This document shows positions 44,994 through 52,722 of a stretch of 64,000 nucleotides of DNA, piece after piece. Made by a program: the position numbers and the translations under genes. Each line of letters starts with the position of its first letter. Positions within the stretch are counted from its first letter, which is position 1. Under the pieces are notes generated by a model that was given only the letters and a program-made list of their open reading frames with translations, made no database searches and was not told where the DNA came from. Origin of the DNA: Veillonellaceae bacterium (GTDB lineage: Bacteria; Bacillota_C; Negativicutes; UBA1444); the NCBI GenBank assembly GCA_012798135.1, contig JAAZNU010000039.1:124001-188000 (forward strand), read 5' to 3'.

Positions 44994-47288
44994 TCATTTT
45001 TCTTGTGACCGCTTTCTGGTGGCTCGGCGAGGTTTCGCGGCGGCAACGGGGGGATTTTTCGACTTCGAATCCGTATTGTCTTGGGAAGGCTTTTGGGTGG
45101 AACGGGGCGAAGAACTTTTTCTTCGGGTAATTGCGTCAGTATTGTTCTTTACGGCAGGTTTTGCTGGCTTAGTTATTTTCTTTTGCTTTTCCTGGTCTTT
45201 CACAGTGTCGGCAGGTTTACTATTTCCTTGCCGGGTAGGGCATTCCGCATTGCTGCATTCGGCTGCCGCAGGCTGGTTTTTGTATTTCTTCTCCACCAGG
45301 AAAGCCCCGCAGACCGGACACAATTCTCCAGTTGGTTTATTCCAGGAAATAAAGTTACAGGCAGGATAATCGCTGCAACCATAAAACAAGCGACCAGTTT
45401 TGGTCTTGCGTTCGACGACCGGTTTCTCGCACAGGGGACAGGCTACACCAATTTCCTTGACCAGCGGTCGGGTAGTCCGGCACTCAGGAAATCTGGTGCA
45501 ACCCAGGAATGCACCGAAACGGCCATGTTTGACTGCCATCGGTGCACCGCAATTTTCACACGCAATGTCGGTAATCTCCTCCGGCACCTTGATCCTTGGC
45601 GCTTCCGCTTCCGCTTGGGCGATTCTCTCCACAAAGGGCCCATAAAACTCCTGCAACAGACCCCGCCATTCTTGCTCTCCCTGCGCTATTTCGTCGAGTT
45701 TTGTTTCCATGGCGGCAGTAAATCCGACATCAACAATTTTCGGGAAGTATTCCTGCAACAAATCATTGACGATAAATCCCAAGGGAGTTGGCTGAAATTT
45801 TTTCTCGGTTTTGACTACATAACCCCGACCCTGAATCGTATCAATAATCGGCGCGTAAGTACTGGGACGGCCTATGCCTTTTTCCTCAAGCAGTTTAATC
45901 AGAGCCGCCTCGGTAAATCGCGGGGGGGGGTCCGTAAAATGCTGTACCGGCCGTATTTCACGTGCCGTCAGTTCTTCACCCTCAGCCAGCGGCGGCAACA
46001 TTTTGTCATTTTCCTCCCGGTTCCCGTTTTCAACGGAATCGGCATACACCGCCATGAATCCTGGAAAACGCAGTACCGAACCGGTAGCGCGAAACCCATA
46101 TTTGTCCGCATGAATCTCGACGGTTAGCGTATCAAAAATCGCCGGTTTCATCTGGCTGGAAATAAATCGTTTCCAAATCAGTTCATAAAGACGTTTTTGG
46201 TCCCGACTGATTGTTGCGGGCAATTGCTCCGCCGTAAGCTGCGGCAAGGATGGGCGAATCGCCTCGTGAGCGTCTTGCGCGCTCTTTTTCGTATATTGCG
46301 GCGCCGCCGGCGGAAGATAAACCGCGCCGAGATTGTTGCCAATCCATTCCCGCGCTTCCGTTTGCGCCGACGAAGCGATTCGGGTCGAATCCGTTCGCAT
46401 ATAGGTAATATGGCCTTCTTCATAGAGCTGCTGCGCCAGCATCATGGTTTTTTTTGCGCTAAACCCAAGCTTGTGCGAAGCATCCTGTTGCAGAGTGCTG
46501 GTAATAAACGGCGGATAAGGTTTTCGTTGGCGATCACGTCGTTTTAGTTCCTCTACCCGGAAGGAATTGTTGCAGCTGAGATCCTTTTTTATGGCAGACG
46601 CCGCTTCTTCGTTCAAAATCTCAACCTTTTGACCATCCACTGTTACCAAATCCACTTCAAACGATACCGGGGAATCCCGTTTCTGCAACAAAACATGAAT
46701 CGACCAGTATTCCGCAACTTGAAAGGCTTCGATTTCCCGCTCACGATCACAGATTAGACGAACCGCCACCGATTGAACCCGACCGGCACTTAGCCCCCGG
46801 CGGACTTTTTTCCATAACAGCGGGCTGAGCTTATATCCCACGATACGATCAAGGATCCGGCGTGTTTGTTGCGCATTGACCATATCTTCATCGACTTTTC
46901 GGGCGTGTTTTATCGCTTCGCTCACGGCGGATTTGGTAATTTCATTGAATTCAATACGGCAGGCTTTAGTGGCGTCAATATGCAAAATCGCGGCTAAATG
47001 CCAGGCAATAGCTTCACCCTCGCGATCCGGGTCGGTCGCCAGAAAAACTTGTTTGGCCTGGCCAGCGAGTTTGAGCAGTTCATTGGCCAGGGCGGTCTTT
47101 CCGCGAACAATAATATATTTGGGGTCGAATCCGTTGTCGACATCGATGCCGAACTGGCTTTTGGGCAAATCCCGTAGGTGGCCCATCGTTGCTTTTACCA
47201 GATAGTCTGATTTGCCAAGATATTTCTCAATTGTACTGGCTTTGGCCGGAGACTCAACAATTACAAGATTTTTCGCCAATTTTTTCAC
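44994..47288 (-). CDS. topA: DNA topoisomerase I
   Basis: Type IA topoisomerase that relaxes negative supercoils. The 764 residues show the Toprim domain (VIVESPAKASTIEKYLG, DPDREGEAIAWHL), the active-site Tyr in HITYMRTDSTR, GIGRPSTYAPII, three C-terminal zinc ribbons (CENCGAPM..., CPLCEKP..., CPVCGAF...), and a Lys/Arg/Pro-rich tail of about 70 residues after them. A nine-C run (minus strand) encodes Pro-Pro-Pro in FTDPPPRFTEA. Overlaps dprA by 4 nt. Confidence 0.97.
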   Translation of the reverse strand: MKKLAKNLVIVESPAKASTIEKYLGKSDYLVKATMGHLRDLPKSQFGIDVDNGFDPKYIIVRGKTALANELLKLAGQAKQVFLATDPDREGEAIAWHLAAILHIDATKACRIEFNEITKSAVSEAIKHARKVDEDMVNAQQTRRILDRIVGYKLSPLLWKKVRRGLSAGRVQSVAVRLICDREREIEAFQVAEYWSIHVLLQKRDSPVSFEVDLVTVDGQKVEILNEEAASAIKKDLSCNNSFRVEELKRRDRQRKPYPPFITSTLQQDASHKLGFSAKKTMMLAQQLYEEGHITYMRTDSTRIASSAQTEAREWIGNNLGAVYLPPAAPQYTKKSAQDAHEAIRPSLPQLTAEQLPATISRDQKRLYELIWKRFISSQMKPAIFDTLTVEIHADKYGFRATGSVLRFPGFMAVYADSVENGNREENDKMLPPLAEGEELTAREIRPVQHFTDPPPRFTEAALIKLLEEKGIGRPSTYAPIIDTIQGRGYVVKTEKKFQPTPLGFIVNDLLQEYFPKIVDVGFTAAMETKLDEIAQGEQEWRGLLQEFYGPFVERIAQAEAEAPRIKVPEEITDIACENCGAPMAVKHGRFGAFLGCTRFPECRTTRPLVKEIGVACPLCEKPVVERKTKTGRLFYGCSDYPACNFISWNKPTGELCPVCGAFLVEKKYKNQPAAAECSNAECPTRQGNSKPADTVKDQEKQKKITKPAKPAVKNNTDAITRRKSSSPRSTQKPSQDNTDSKSKNPPVAAAKPRRATRKRSQEK

Positions 47289-48367
47289 TCCTTGGCAACT
47301 CGACCATAACGGTTGCCGGAAAATTTTTCAACATATCCGGACATTTCCAACTGCAACAAAACCACCGCCAGTTGCGAGGCGGCCATATTTAGTCGTATCA
47401 CCAGTTCATCCAGACCGATCGGTTCTGACGCCGAAAGTTCGGCCAGCACCTTTTTTTCATCCGGTGATAGTGATTGCGGCGGCTTTACCTGCGTATCGAA
47501 CGACGACAAGCCCAAGTCTTCCAACAAATCATCGACGCTGCCGATCAAGCGGGCCCCCTGCTGAATCAAACGATGAACACCCCGGCTGGCATTCGAAAAC
47601 ACACTGCCCGGAATCGCATACACTTCGCGATTCTCATTCAAGGCGAAATCGGCGGTGATCAAAGCACCGCTTTTCTCGGCGGCTTCCACGACTAAAACTC
47701 CCACGGACATGCCCGCAATGATCCTGTTTCGCGCCGGAAACTGCCCCGGTAACGGCGGAGTTCCCGGTGGATATTCGGAGATCAGACATCCATTGTCGAT
47801 CATCCGTTCCAACAAAGAGGCGTTTTCCGGCGGATAAGCAATGTCCACTCCGCAGCCCAGGATTGCCATAGTTCCAGCGCCAGCCGCCAAGGCGCCTTCG
47901 TGCGAAGCGGTATCAATGCCTCTGGCCGCGCCACTCACGATTGAAACGCCGCAACGGGCAAGTTGCTCACTAAACGAGCGGGCAACATTCCGCCCATAGG
48001 GAGTGGAGCGCCGTGATCCCACAACGGCGAGATTTAAGGAATCGCCAATCATGTGCCCACGATAGAACAGAATGGACGGCGGGTCAAAAATTTTGCGCAG
48101 CAATGCCGGATAATCCGGGTCGTCAATGCCGCAGATACCGATTCCCTGCCGAGTCCAATTTTTTTCGAGCTGCGACGGATCGAGCGATTCCCGCAGTGAC
48201 AGAATGCCGGCGATCTCTTTCTCATTTAGGATACGTGATTGGGCCAGTTCCGCGCCTTTCGCAGCCCAAGCGGCACAAGCATCACCAAAATACTCGACCA
48301 GTTTTCTCTGTTTTAGACTGCCTATTCCCGGCACCATCATGAGCAATGCTTCCGGCAGATGTTCCAT
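47285..48367 (-). CDS. dprA: DNA processing protein DprA (Smf)
   Basis: Loads RecA on incoming single-stranded DNA during natural transformation and is widely conserved beyond competent species. The 360 residues have an N-terminal SAM-like domain, the Rossmann core (VVGSRRSTPYGRNVARSF, VSGAARGIDTASHEGAL, GCGVDIAYPPENA), and a C-terminal winged helix (ELVIRLNMAASQLAVVLLQL). comM, another transformation-linked gene, lies about 5 kb away. The gene has its own promoter. Confidence 0.96.
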   Translation of the reverse strand: MEHLPEALLMMVPGIGSLKQRKLVEYFGDACAAWAAKGAELAQSRILNEKEIAGILSLRESLDPSQLEKNWTRQGIGICGIDDPDYPALLRKIFDPPSILFYRGHMIGDSLNLAVVGSRRSTPYGRNVARSFSEQLARCGVSIVSGAARGIDTASHEGALAAGAGTMAILGCGVDIAYPPENASLLERMIDNGCLISEYPPGTPPLPGQFPARNRIIAGMSVGVLVVEAAEKSGALITADFALNENREVYAIPGSVFSNASRGVHRLIQQGARLIGSVDDLLEDLGLSSFDTQVKPPQSLSPDEKKVLAELSASEPIGLDELVIRLNMAASQLAVVLLQLEMSGYVEKFSGNRYGRVAKE

Positions 48368-48410
48368 TTTCTGTTCATCTCCAGATATGGACCGACAATA
48401 TATGGTCCTT

Positions 48411-48440
48411 ATTATAGTCCTCTATCAGAATCAGGGTCAA
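48411..48440 (-). promoter_or_regulatory. Sigma-A promoter of dprA-topA
   Basis: TTGACC (48440-48435) and TATAAT (48416-48411) with 18-bp spacing on the minus strand, followed by a short leader that can fold a GGACC/GGTCC hairpin before the dprA GGAG site. Confidence 0.75.
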
Positions 48441-48448
48441 GGCGTCAC

Positions 48449-48482
48449 GAAAACTAAAAGCGGACAAGCTGAGCTTGCCCGC
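48449..48482 (-). terminator. Intrinsic terminator after folK
   Basis: GCGGGCAAGCT and AGCTTGTCCGC pair with one G-T, and the minus strand continues TTTTAGTTTT. It starts 6 nt after the folK stop and ends the folP-folB-folK transcript. Confidence 0.75.
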
Positions 48483-48487
48483 CTGAG

Positions 48488-49006
48488 TTACGCAAAGCAT
48501 TTTTTTACTGAATCCCACTGCACCCGTTTCCAAAGCTGAATTCCCTGCCCGGAAATTTGCATCAAACCCGCCGCCACTTCCTGCTTCGTTCTTCCGGCAA
48601 TCAACCAATCGTCCGCCATAATCTCCAGCAACGGAGCCAAAACAAACGCCCGTTGAAACAGTCCGGGATGCGGGAGCGTCAAAGCAGGCTCCGTTAGCTC
48701 GACCTGATCATACACCAACAAATCGATATCGATAATCCGAGGACCCCAGTGCCGGGTTCGCCATCGTCCCAAAGCGTTTTCCACCGCCAGACATCGGTCC
48801 AGTAGCTGAAACGGAGAAAGCATCGTGACAACAACCGCCACCATATTCAAAAAATCCGCCTGATCGGTTACGCCATAGGGAGCTGACTCATAAATGCCGG
48901 ATATCCGGTCAAGCACGATCGCTTCATCTTGCTCCAGCAAATATAAGGCCTTTTCCAGGTTTTTCTCGCGATCTCCCATGTTGCTTCCCAAACCAATTAG
49001 GATCAT
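48488..49006 (-). CDS. folK: 2-amino-4-hydroxy-6-hydroxymethyldihydropteridine pyrophosphokinase
   Basis: HPPK of folate synthesis transfers pyrophosphate to the pterin. The 172 residues contain IGLGSNMGDREKNLEKAL, the pterin/ATP loop SAPYGVTDQADFLNMV, and the signature RHWGPRIIDIDLLVYD followed by LPHPGLFQRAFVLAPL. Overlaps folB by 4 nt, matching consecutive steps in the pathway. Confidence 0.97.
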   Translation of the reverse strand: MILIGLGSNMGDREKNLEKALYLLEQDEAIVLDRISGIYESAPYGVTDQADFLNMVAVVVTMLSPFQLLDRCLAVENALGRWRTRHWGPRIIDIDLLVYDQVELTEPALTLPHPGLFQRAFVLAPLLEIMADDWLIAGRTKQEVAAGLMQISGQGIQLWKRVQWDSVKKCFA

Positions 49007-49371
49007 ACAGCTCGGTCCCGCCTGATCTCTACCTCAACTCCGTCCAGCATCCCCGGCAGCGGCACCGCCGGTTTTCTGACCCGAACCACCACGGAAGTGA
49101 TGCGAGTTTCTGCCAAAACCGCGTCGGCAATCCGTTGCGCCAATCTTTCCAGCAGTTGATGACGTTCCGTTTCCACCACGTCGCGAATCCGTCCGAAAAT
49201 GTTCACATAATTTACGGCATCCGCTAAACAGTCGCTACAGCCGGCCCGTTCCAGACTAGTGAACAATTCCGTGTCCACCTCAAAAATTTGCCCGTTCCGC
49301 TGTTCAAAATCCTCACAGCCATGATAGCCAAAAAACTTCATATTATATAAGGTGATCTTATCCATTGGCAT
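49003..49371 (-). CDS. folB: Dihydroneopterin aldolase
   Basis: Converts dihydroneopterin to hydroxymethyl-dihydropterin and glycolaldehyde. The 122 residues include YNMKFFGYHGCEDFEQRNGQ with the family YHG motif, DAVNYVNIF, and LLERLAQRIADAVL. Starts within the last codons of folP; ATG 49371 or ATG 49365 are both acceptable with GGAGG upstream. Confidence 0.96.
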   Translation of the reverse strand: MPMDKITLYNMKFFGYHGCEDFEQRNGQIFEVDTELFTSLERAGCSDCLADAVNYVNIFGRIRDVVETERHQLLERLAQRIADAVLAETRITSVVVRVRKPAVPLPGMLDGVEVEIRRDRAV

Positions 49372-50569
49372 CTATCCTCCAGCCTTGCAATGCGTCCGTC
49401 ATGACCGCCATCCGTTTCGCCATTTTCACGTCGTGCATCCGTACAATGGCCGCCCCGTTAAGAATGGAATGCACTACCGTCGCTCCCGTTCCTTCGTCCC
49501 GTTCTTCCACCGGCAACCCCAAAACCTCGCCAATGAAACGCTTGCGTGAGGTTCCCACAAGAATGGGAAAACCTAAAGACCGCAACTCGGCCAGTCGTCC
49601 CAATACTTCCAAATTCTGCATCGTAGTTTTACCGAAGCCAATTCCGGGATCCAAAATAAATTGCGTTTCCTGCATGCCGGCTGCGCGACCGATGCGCAGG
49701 CTATCGCGGAAAAATTTTGTCAGCTCGCCCATGATGTCCTGGGTTGATTCTGCCGACTGTCGGTTATGCATCACCACCACCGGCACATCGTACTTCACGG
49801 CCAACTCCGCCATTACCGGCTCCCGCTGAAGGCCCCAGATATCGTTGAGCATGTGCGCTCCTATTCGCAATGCCTGTTCAGCAACTTCGCTCTTATAAGT
49901 ATCAATGGAGACGGGAATATTTACTGCCGCCAATATTTTCTCCAATGCCGGCAACAATCGGTCCATTTCTTCCTGCGCCGAGATTGGCGTCGCACCATAA
50001 GGACGGGTCGATTCCGCCCCCACATCCAAGATATCGGCGCCTTCGTCGACCATTTGCCTGGCTCTGGCCACCGCCTGATCCAGTTGGTTGTGCTGTCCGC
50101 CGTCAGAAAAGGAATCGGGTGTCAAATTCAAGATTCCCATCACCAGAGTTCGCCTGCTCTGGACTGTCCAATGACAGTTGTGTACCTGGTAATGGTTGGA
50201 CAAACTCCGGCTGTCGTTCGCCAGCGCCTGTTCCACGGCTTTCGCCAAATCCGGCAATCCCCAGGGCTGTTGGCGCAACTGTGCCAAAGCCAGCCGATAA
50301 TGCTTTAGTGTTCCACAAATCAATACATCCGTATATTCAGCGCTCAAGTCGGCGGTTCCCCTGGCAACGGCAACCTCAGCCCCTTTGGCCAAAAAAGTCT
50401 GTTTCAGCAAATTGGCCGCTTTCGTCGGCACGCTCTCGACGCAAACCGTTCGAAAAATTGCTTTCGGAGCCATGATGGCGACACCGCTCGGATCGCAGTT
50501 CATGCGCCGCAACCAAGCTGTCGCCTCCTCAGTCCCCGACAAGCGAACCACTCTGGCTTGATAATTCAT
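49358..50569 (-). CDS. folP: Dihydropteroate synthase with N-terminal extension
   Basis: Joins p-aminobenzoate to the pterin pyrophosphate. The protein has 403 residues: a DHPS barrel from about residue 138 (RRTLVMGILNLTPDSFSDGG, DVGAESTRP, NDIWGLQ, DPGIGFGKT, GTSRKRFIGEV) preceded by about 137 residues not present in ordinary DHPS of about 270 residues. That extension contains VCVESVPTKAANLLKQTFLA and LICGTLKHYRLALAQL. AGGAGG precedes the ATG at 50569; the longer reading to 50809 overlaps pncB and is rejected. Confidence 0.95.
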   Translation of the reverse strand: MNYQARVVRLSGTEEATAWLRRMNCDPSGVAIMAPKAIFRTVCVESVPTKAANLLKQTFLAKGAEVAVARGTADLSAEYTDVLICGTLKHYRLALAQLRQQPWGLPDLAKAVEQALANDSRSLSNHYQVHNCHWTVQSRRTLVMGILNLTPDSFSDGGQHNQLDQAVARARQMVDEGADILDVGAESTRPYGATPISAQEEMDRLLPALEKILAAVNIPVSIDTYKSEVAEQALRIGAHMLNDIWGLQREPVMAELAVKYDVPVVVMHNRQSAESTQDIMGELTKFFRDSLRIGRAAGMQETQFILDPGIGFGKTTMQNLEVLGRLAELRSLGFPILVGTSRKRFIGEVLGLPVEERDEGTGATVVHSILNGAAIVRMHDVKMAKRMAVMTDALQGWRIDANG

Positions 50570-50582
50570 CCATTTCCTCCTG

Positions 50583-50611
50583 TTGCAGGCAATCTTGCAA
50601 TATTGTATCAT
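50583..50611 (+). promoter_or_regulatory. Sigma-A promoter of the nicotinate phosphoribosyltransferase gene
   Basis: TTGCAG (50583-50588) and TATCAT (50606-50611) with 17-bp spacing, about 40 nt before the GGAGG of the plus-strand gene. The opposite strand of the same 84-nt gap must serve folP; only a weak TACAAT is seen there. Confidence 0.65.
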
Positions 50612-50653
50612 AGTTACAATTGATAAATGAAGAAGCTTCAAGGAGGCGCTCTC

Positions 50654-51706
50654 ATGAAACAAAGATTGCCCGTCAGTCATTTCAACTTGCCGGTGGAAGA
50701 AATCCGCCGTGGCTTTTATAGCGACAGTTACTTTGTCAGGTCTCAAATGATTCTGGATAACGACAATTATAACCCGCAGGTTCTCATGCAGGTGTTTCAG
50801 CGTCAACAAGCCGTTTTATGCGGCATTGACCAAGCAATTGCCATCCTGAAAACATGCGCTCGCCGCCCCGAAGATTTGAAAATCCGTGCATTGTTTGATG
50901 GCGACAGGCTTGAACCGTGGGATACAGTCCTGACGATCGAAGGCCGTCTGGCGGATTTTGTTCATCTGGAAACAGTGTATCTGGGTGCTCTCTCCAGACA
51001 GACAAAAATCGCCACCAATGTCGACCGCGTCGTTAAGGCGGCTGCCGGCAAACCGGTTCTGTTTTTTCCGTCCCGGTTTGACCACTATGCGGTTCAGGCC
51101 GAAGATGGATATGCCGCACAGGTTGGCGGCGTGATCGGTGTCTCTACTCCAGCGAACGCCTCTTACTGGAACGGGGATGCGGTGGGAACCATCCCCCACG
51201 CCTTGATCGCCGCTTATTGCGGTAACACGCTGGCGGCAACCGAGGCTTTTGACCGGTATATCGACCCTGCCATCAATCGGGTTGCCTTGGTGGACTTTGA
51301 CAATGATTGTGTCCGAACAGCTCTGGAAGTTGCCCGAAAGTTCGGTTCCCAGCTCTACGGCGTGCGGTTGGATACGGCCGATACTCTGGTCGACGCTTCC
51401 GTTCTGCCCCACATGGGAACCTTTAAACCTACAGGAGTGTGTCCTGTTCTGGTGCGAAACGTACGCAAGGCATTGGATGACGAAGGATTCAATCATGTAA
51501 AAATCATGGTGTCGGGCGGATTCACAGCGGAAAAAATCCGGGCATTTGAAGCAGAAAGAACGCCAGTCGATGTGTATGCCGTTGGCGCCAGCTTATTCAA
51601 CGACAGCGTCAACTTCACCGCGGATATCGTTGCTGTTGACGGCAAACCCTGCGCGAAGGCCGGACGGCATTACCGGAACAATCCCCGTCTTCAGATTGTG
51701 GAGTAA
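50654..51706 (+). CDS. pncB: Nicotinate phosphoribosyltransferase
   Basis: Salvages nicotinate to NaMN for NAD synthesis. The 350-residue protein is of the compact type; visible parts are HFNLPVEEIRRGFYSDSYFV, the substrate loop FFPSRFDHYAVQAEDGYAAQ, the phosphate-binding region YGVRLDTADTL, and VSGGFTAEKIRAFE with VDVYAVGASLF. ATG 50654 follows GGAGG by 7-8 nt; the reading from 50627 does not. It is the only convincing plus-strand gene here and converges on the GGDEF-type gene, ending 10 nt from it. Confidence 0.93.
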   Translation: MKQRLPVSHFNLPVEEIRRGFYSDSYFVRSQMILDNDNYNPQVLMQVFQRQQAVLCGIDQAIAILKTCARRPEDLKIRALFDGDRLEPWDTVLTIEGRLADFVHLETVYLGALSRQTKIATNVDRVVKAAAGKPVLFFPSRFDHYAVQAEDGYAAQVGGVIGVSTPANASYWNGDAVGTIPHALIAAYCGNTLAATEAFDRYIDPAINRVALVDFDNDCVRTALEVARKFGSQLYGVRLDTADTLVDASVLPHMGTFKPTGVCPVLVRNVRKALDDEGFNHVKIMVSGGFTAEKIRAFEAERTPVDVYAVGASLFNDSVNFTADIVAVDGKPCAKAGRHYRNNPRLQIVE

Positions 51707-51716
51707 TCCTCCAGTT

Positions 51717-52622
51717 TCAATCTTCATCCAAAGTCAACGTGCCGTCGTGACTTTCGCTTTGTTGCATTAGGTTAGCCAATCGTTGCTGCAAAGATACGGC
51801 CGAATCATCTAGCCGATTGATTGTTCCCGACATACTCACTTTCAGAGACACGTCTTCCGAACCTTCCAGATTGGCGGCGCGCAAAGTGATAACCCGCAAT
51901 TTTTCCGCTAACAATAGCAACAAGGTTTTTTTGGTGTTGGGGCTGATCACTAAAAACCGTGTTCCGTCCCAACGGCTCACAATATCATCCGGTCCCACTC
52001 CGGCAGCAATATTACGTGCAACCGAGCGCAAAACCTGATCGCCGACTTGCGGCCCATATTTGTCGTTCAATGTCTTGAAACCAACGACGTTGATCAACAA
52101 AAGGCCAAACGGCGACAGGTTTTTTGTATATTCCGTCAACATAACGCCAATCCGGTTTTCGATATATCGCCGGTTCGGCAGGCCGGTGACTAAATCAAAA
52201 TAGGCCAACGTTGCCAATGCCTTCATCTTCTTGCCATGTTCACTGTTGGGTGTGAGATCTGAAAAAATCTGAACAGCACCGACAATCTGCCGGGACATAT
52301 TTCGCATAGGCAAAATCCGGGCTTCCACCGGAATGCGATAGCCTTCCTTGTGTTGAATAAACAGCGCCTCTTCGCGGACGATTCCGTCCACTAATGTTTT
52401 CGCCACTGGGCATCTTCCCTGACATAGATTGACGCCATTAACATCCGTATGGGTCAACAAATTCCAATGACAAGGTTTGTGCAACACATCGCTCTCTTTA
52501 TAACCGGTAATCTTTTCAGCTCCTTCATTCCAAAAGGTAATGACTCGGTTGGCATCCACAAAATAGACGCCTTCCTTTAAATGGTTTAAGATCGTACGAT
52601 AGAAATACGGCGCGTTGTCCAA
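51717..52622 (-). CDS. PAS protein with degenerate GGDEF domain
   Basis: A 301-residue soluble protein. PAS domain at about residues 5-125 (ILNHLKEGVYFVDANRVITF, FWNEGAEKITGY) with a cysteine-containing insertion (C51, C67, C71; NLCQGRCPVAKTL). A GGDEF-type domain follows from about 138 (AYFDLVTGLPNRRYIENRIG). Its active site is lost: the metal-binding D-x-D before FKxxND reads INVVGFKTLND and the GGDEF loop reads WDGTRF. I infer no cyclic-di-GMP synthesis and perhaps GTP sensing or a structural role. TTG start at 52622, 7 nt after GGAGGG. Confidence 0.85.
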   Translation of the reverse strand: MDNAPYFYRTILNHLKEGVYFVDANRVITFWNEGAEKITGYKESDVLHKPCHWNLLTHTDVNGVNLCQGRCPVAKTLVDGIVREEALFIQHKEGYRIPVEARILPMRNMSRQIVGAVQIFSDLTPNSEHGKKMKALATLAYFDLVTGLPNRRYIENRIGVMLTEYTKNLSPFGLLLINVVGFKTLNDKYGPQVGDQVLRSVARNIAAGVGPDDIVSRWDGTRFLVISPNTKKTLLLLLAEKLRVITLRAANLEGSEDVSLKVSMSGTINRLDDSAVSLQQRLANLMQQSESHDGTLTLDED

Positions 52623-52722
52623 CCCTAATCCCTCCGTTACCCTAATCACGTGAACCGCGGGAATAGAGATAAAATTCAGCGGCGCAAGGCTGTTTTCCTG
52701 CCAACAATACCGGCTTTGCAAT

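Noticed and set aside
45922..45930. Nine-base C/G run in topA as a phase-variation tract
   Set aside because: It encodes a conserved-context Pro-Pro-Pro in an essential gene, so slippage would be lethal; more likely chance codon use.
45081..46127. Plus-strand open frame of 348 codons
   Set aside because: Antisense to topA, whose motifs are certain; the composition is Arg/Phe-rich shadow sequence.
50570..50809. Extended folP start at 50809
   Set aside because: The extra 80 codons run antisense to the pncB gene and its promoter, while AGGAGG sits right before ATG 50569.
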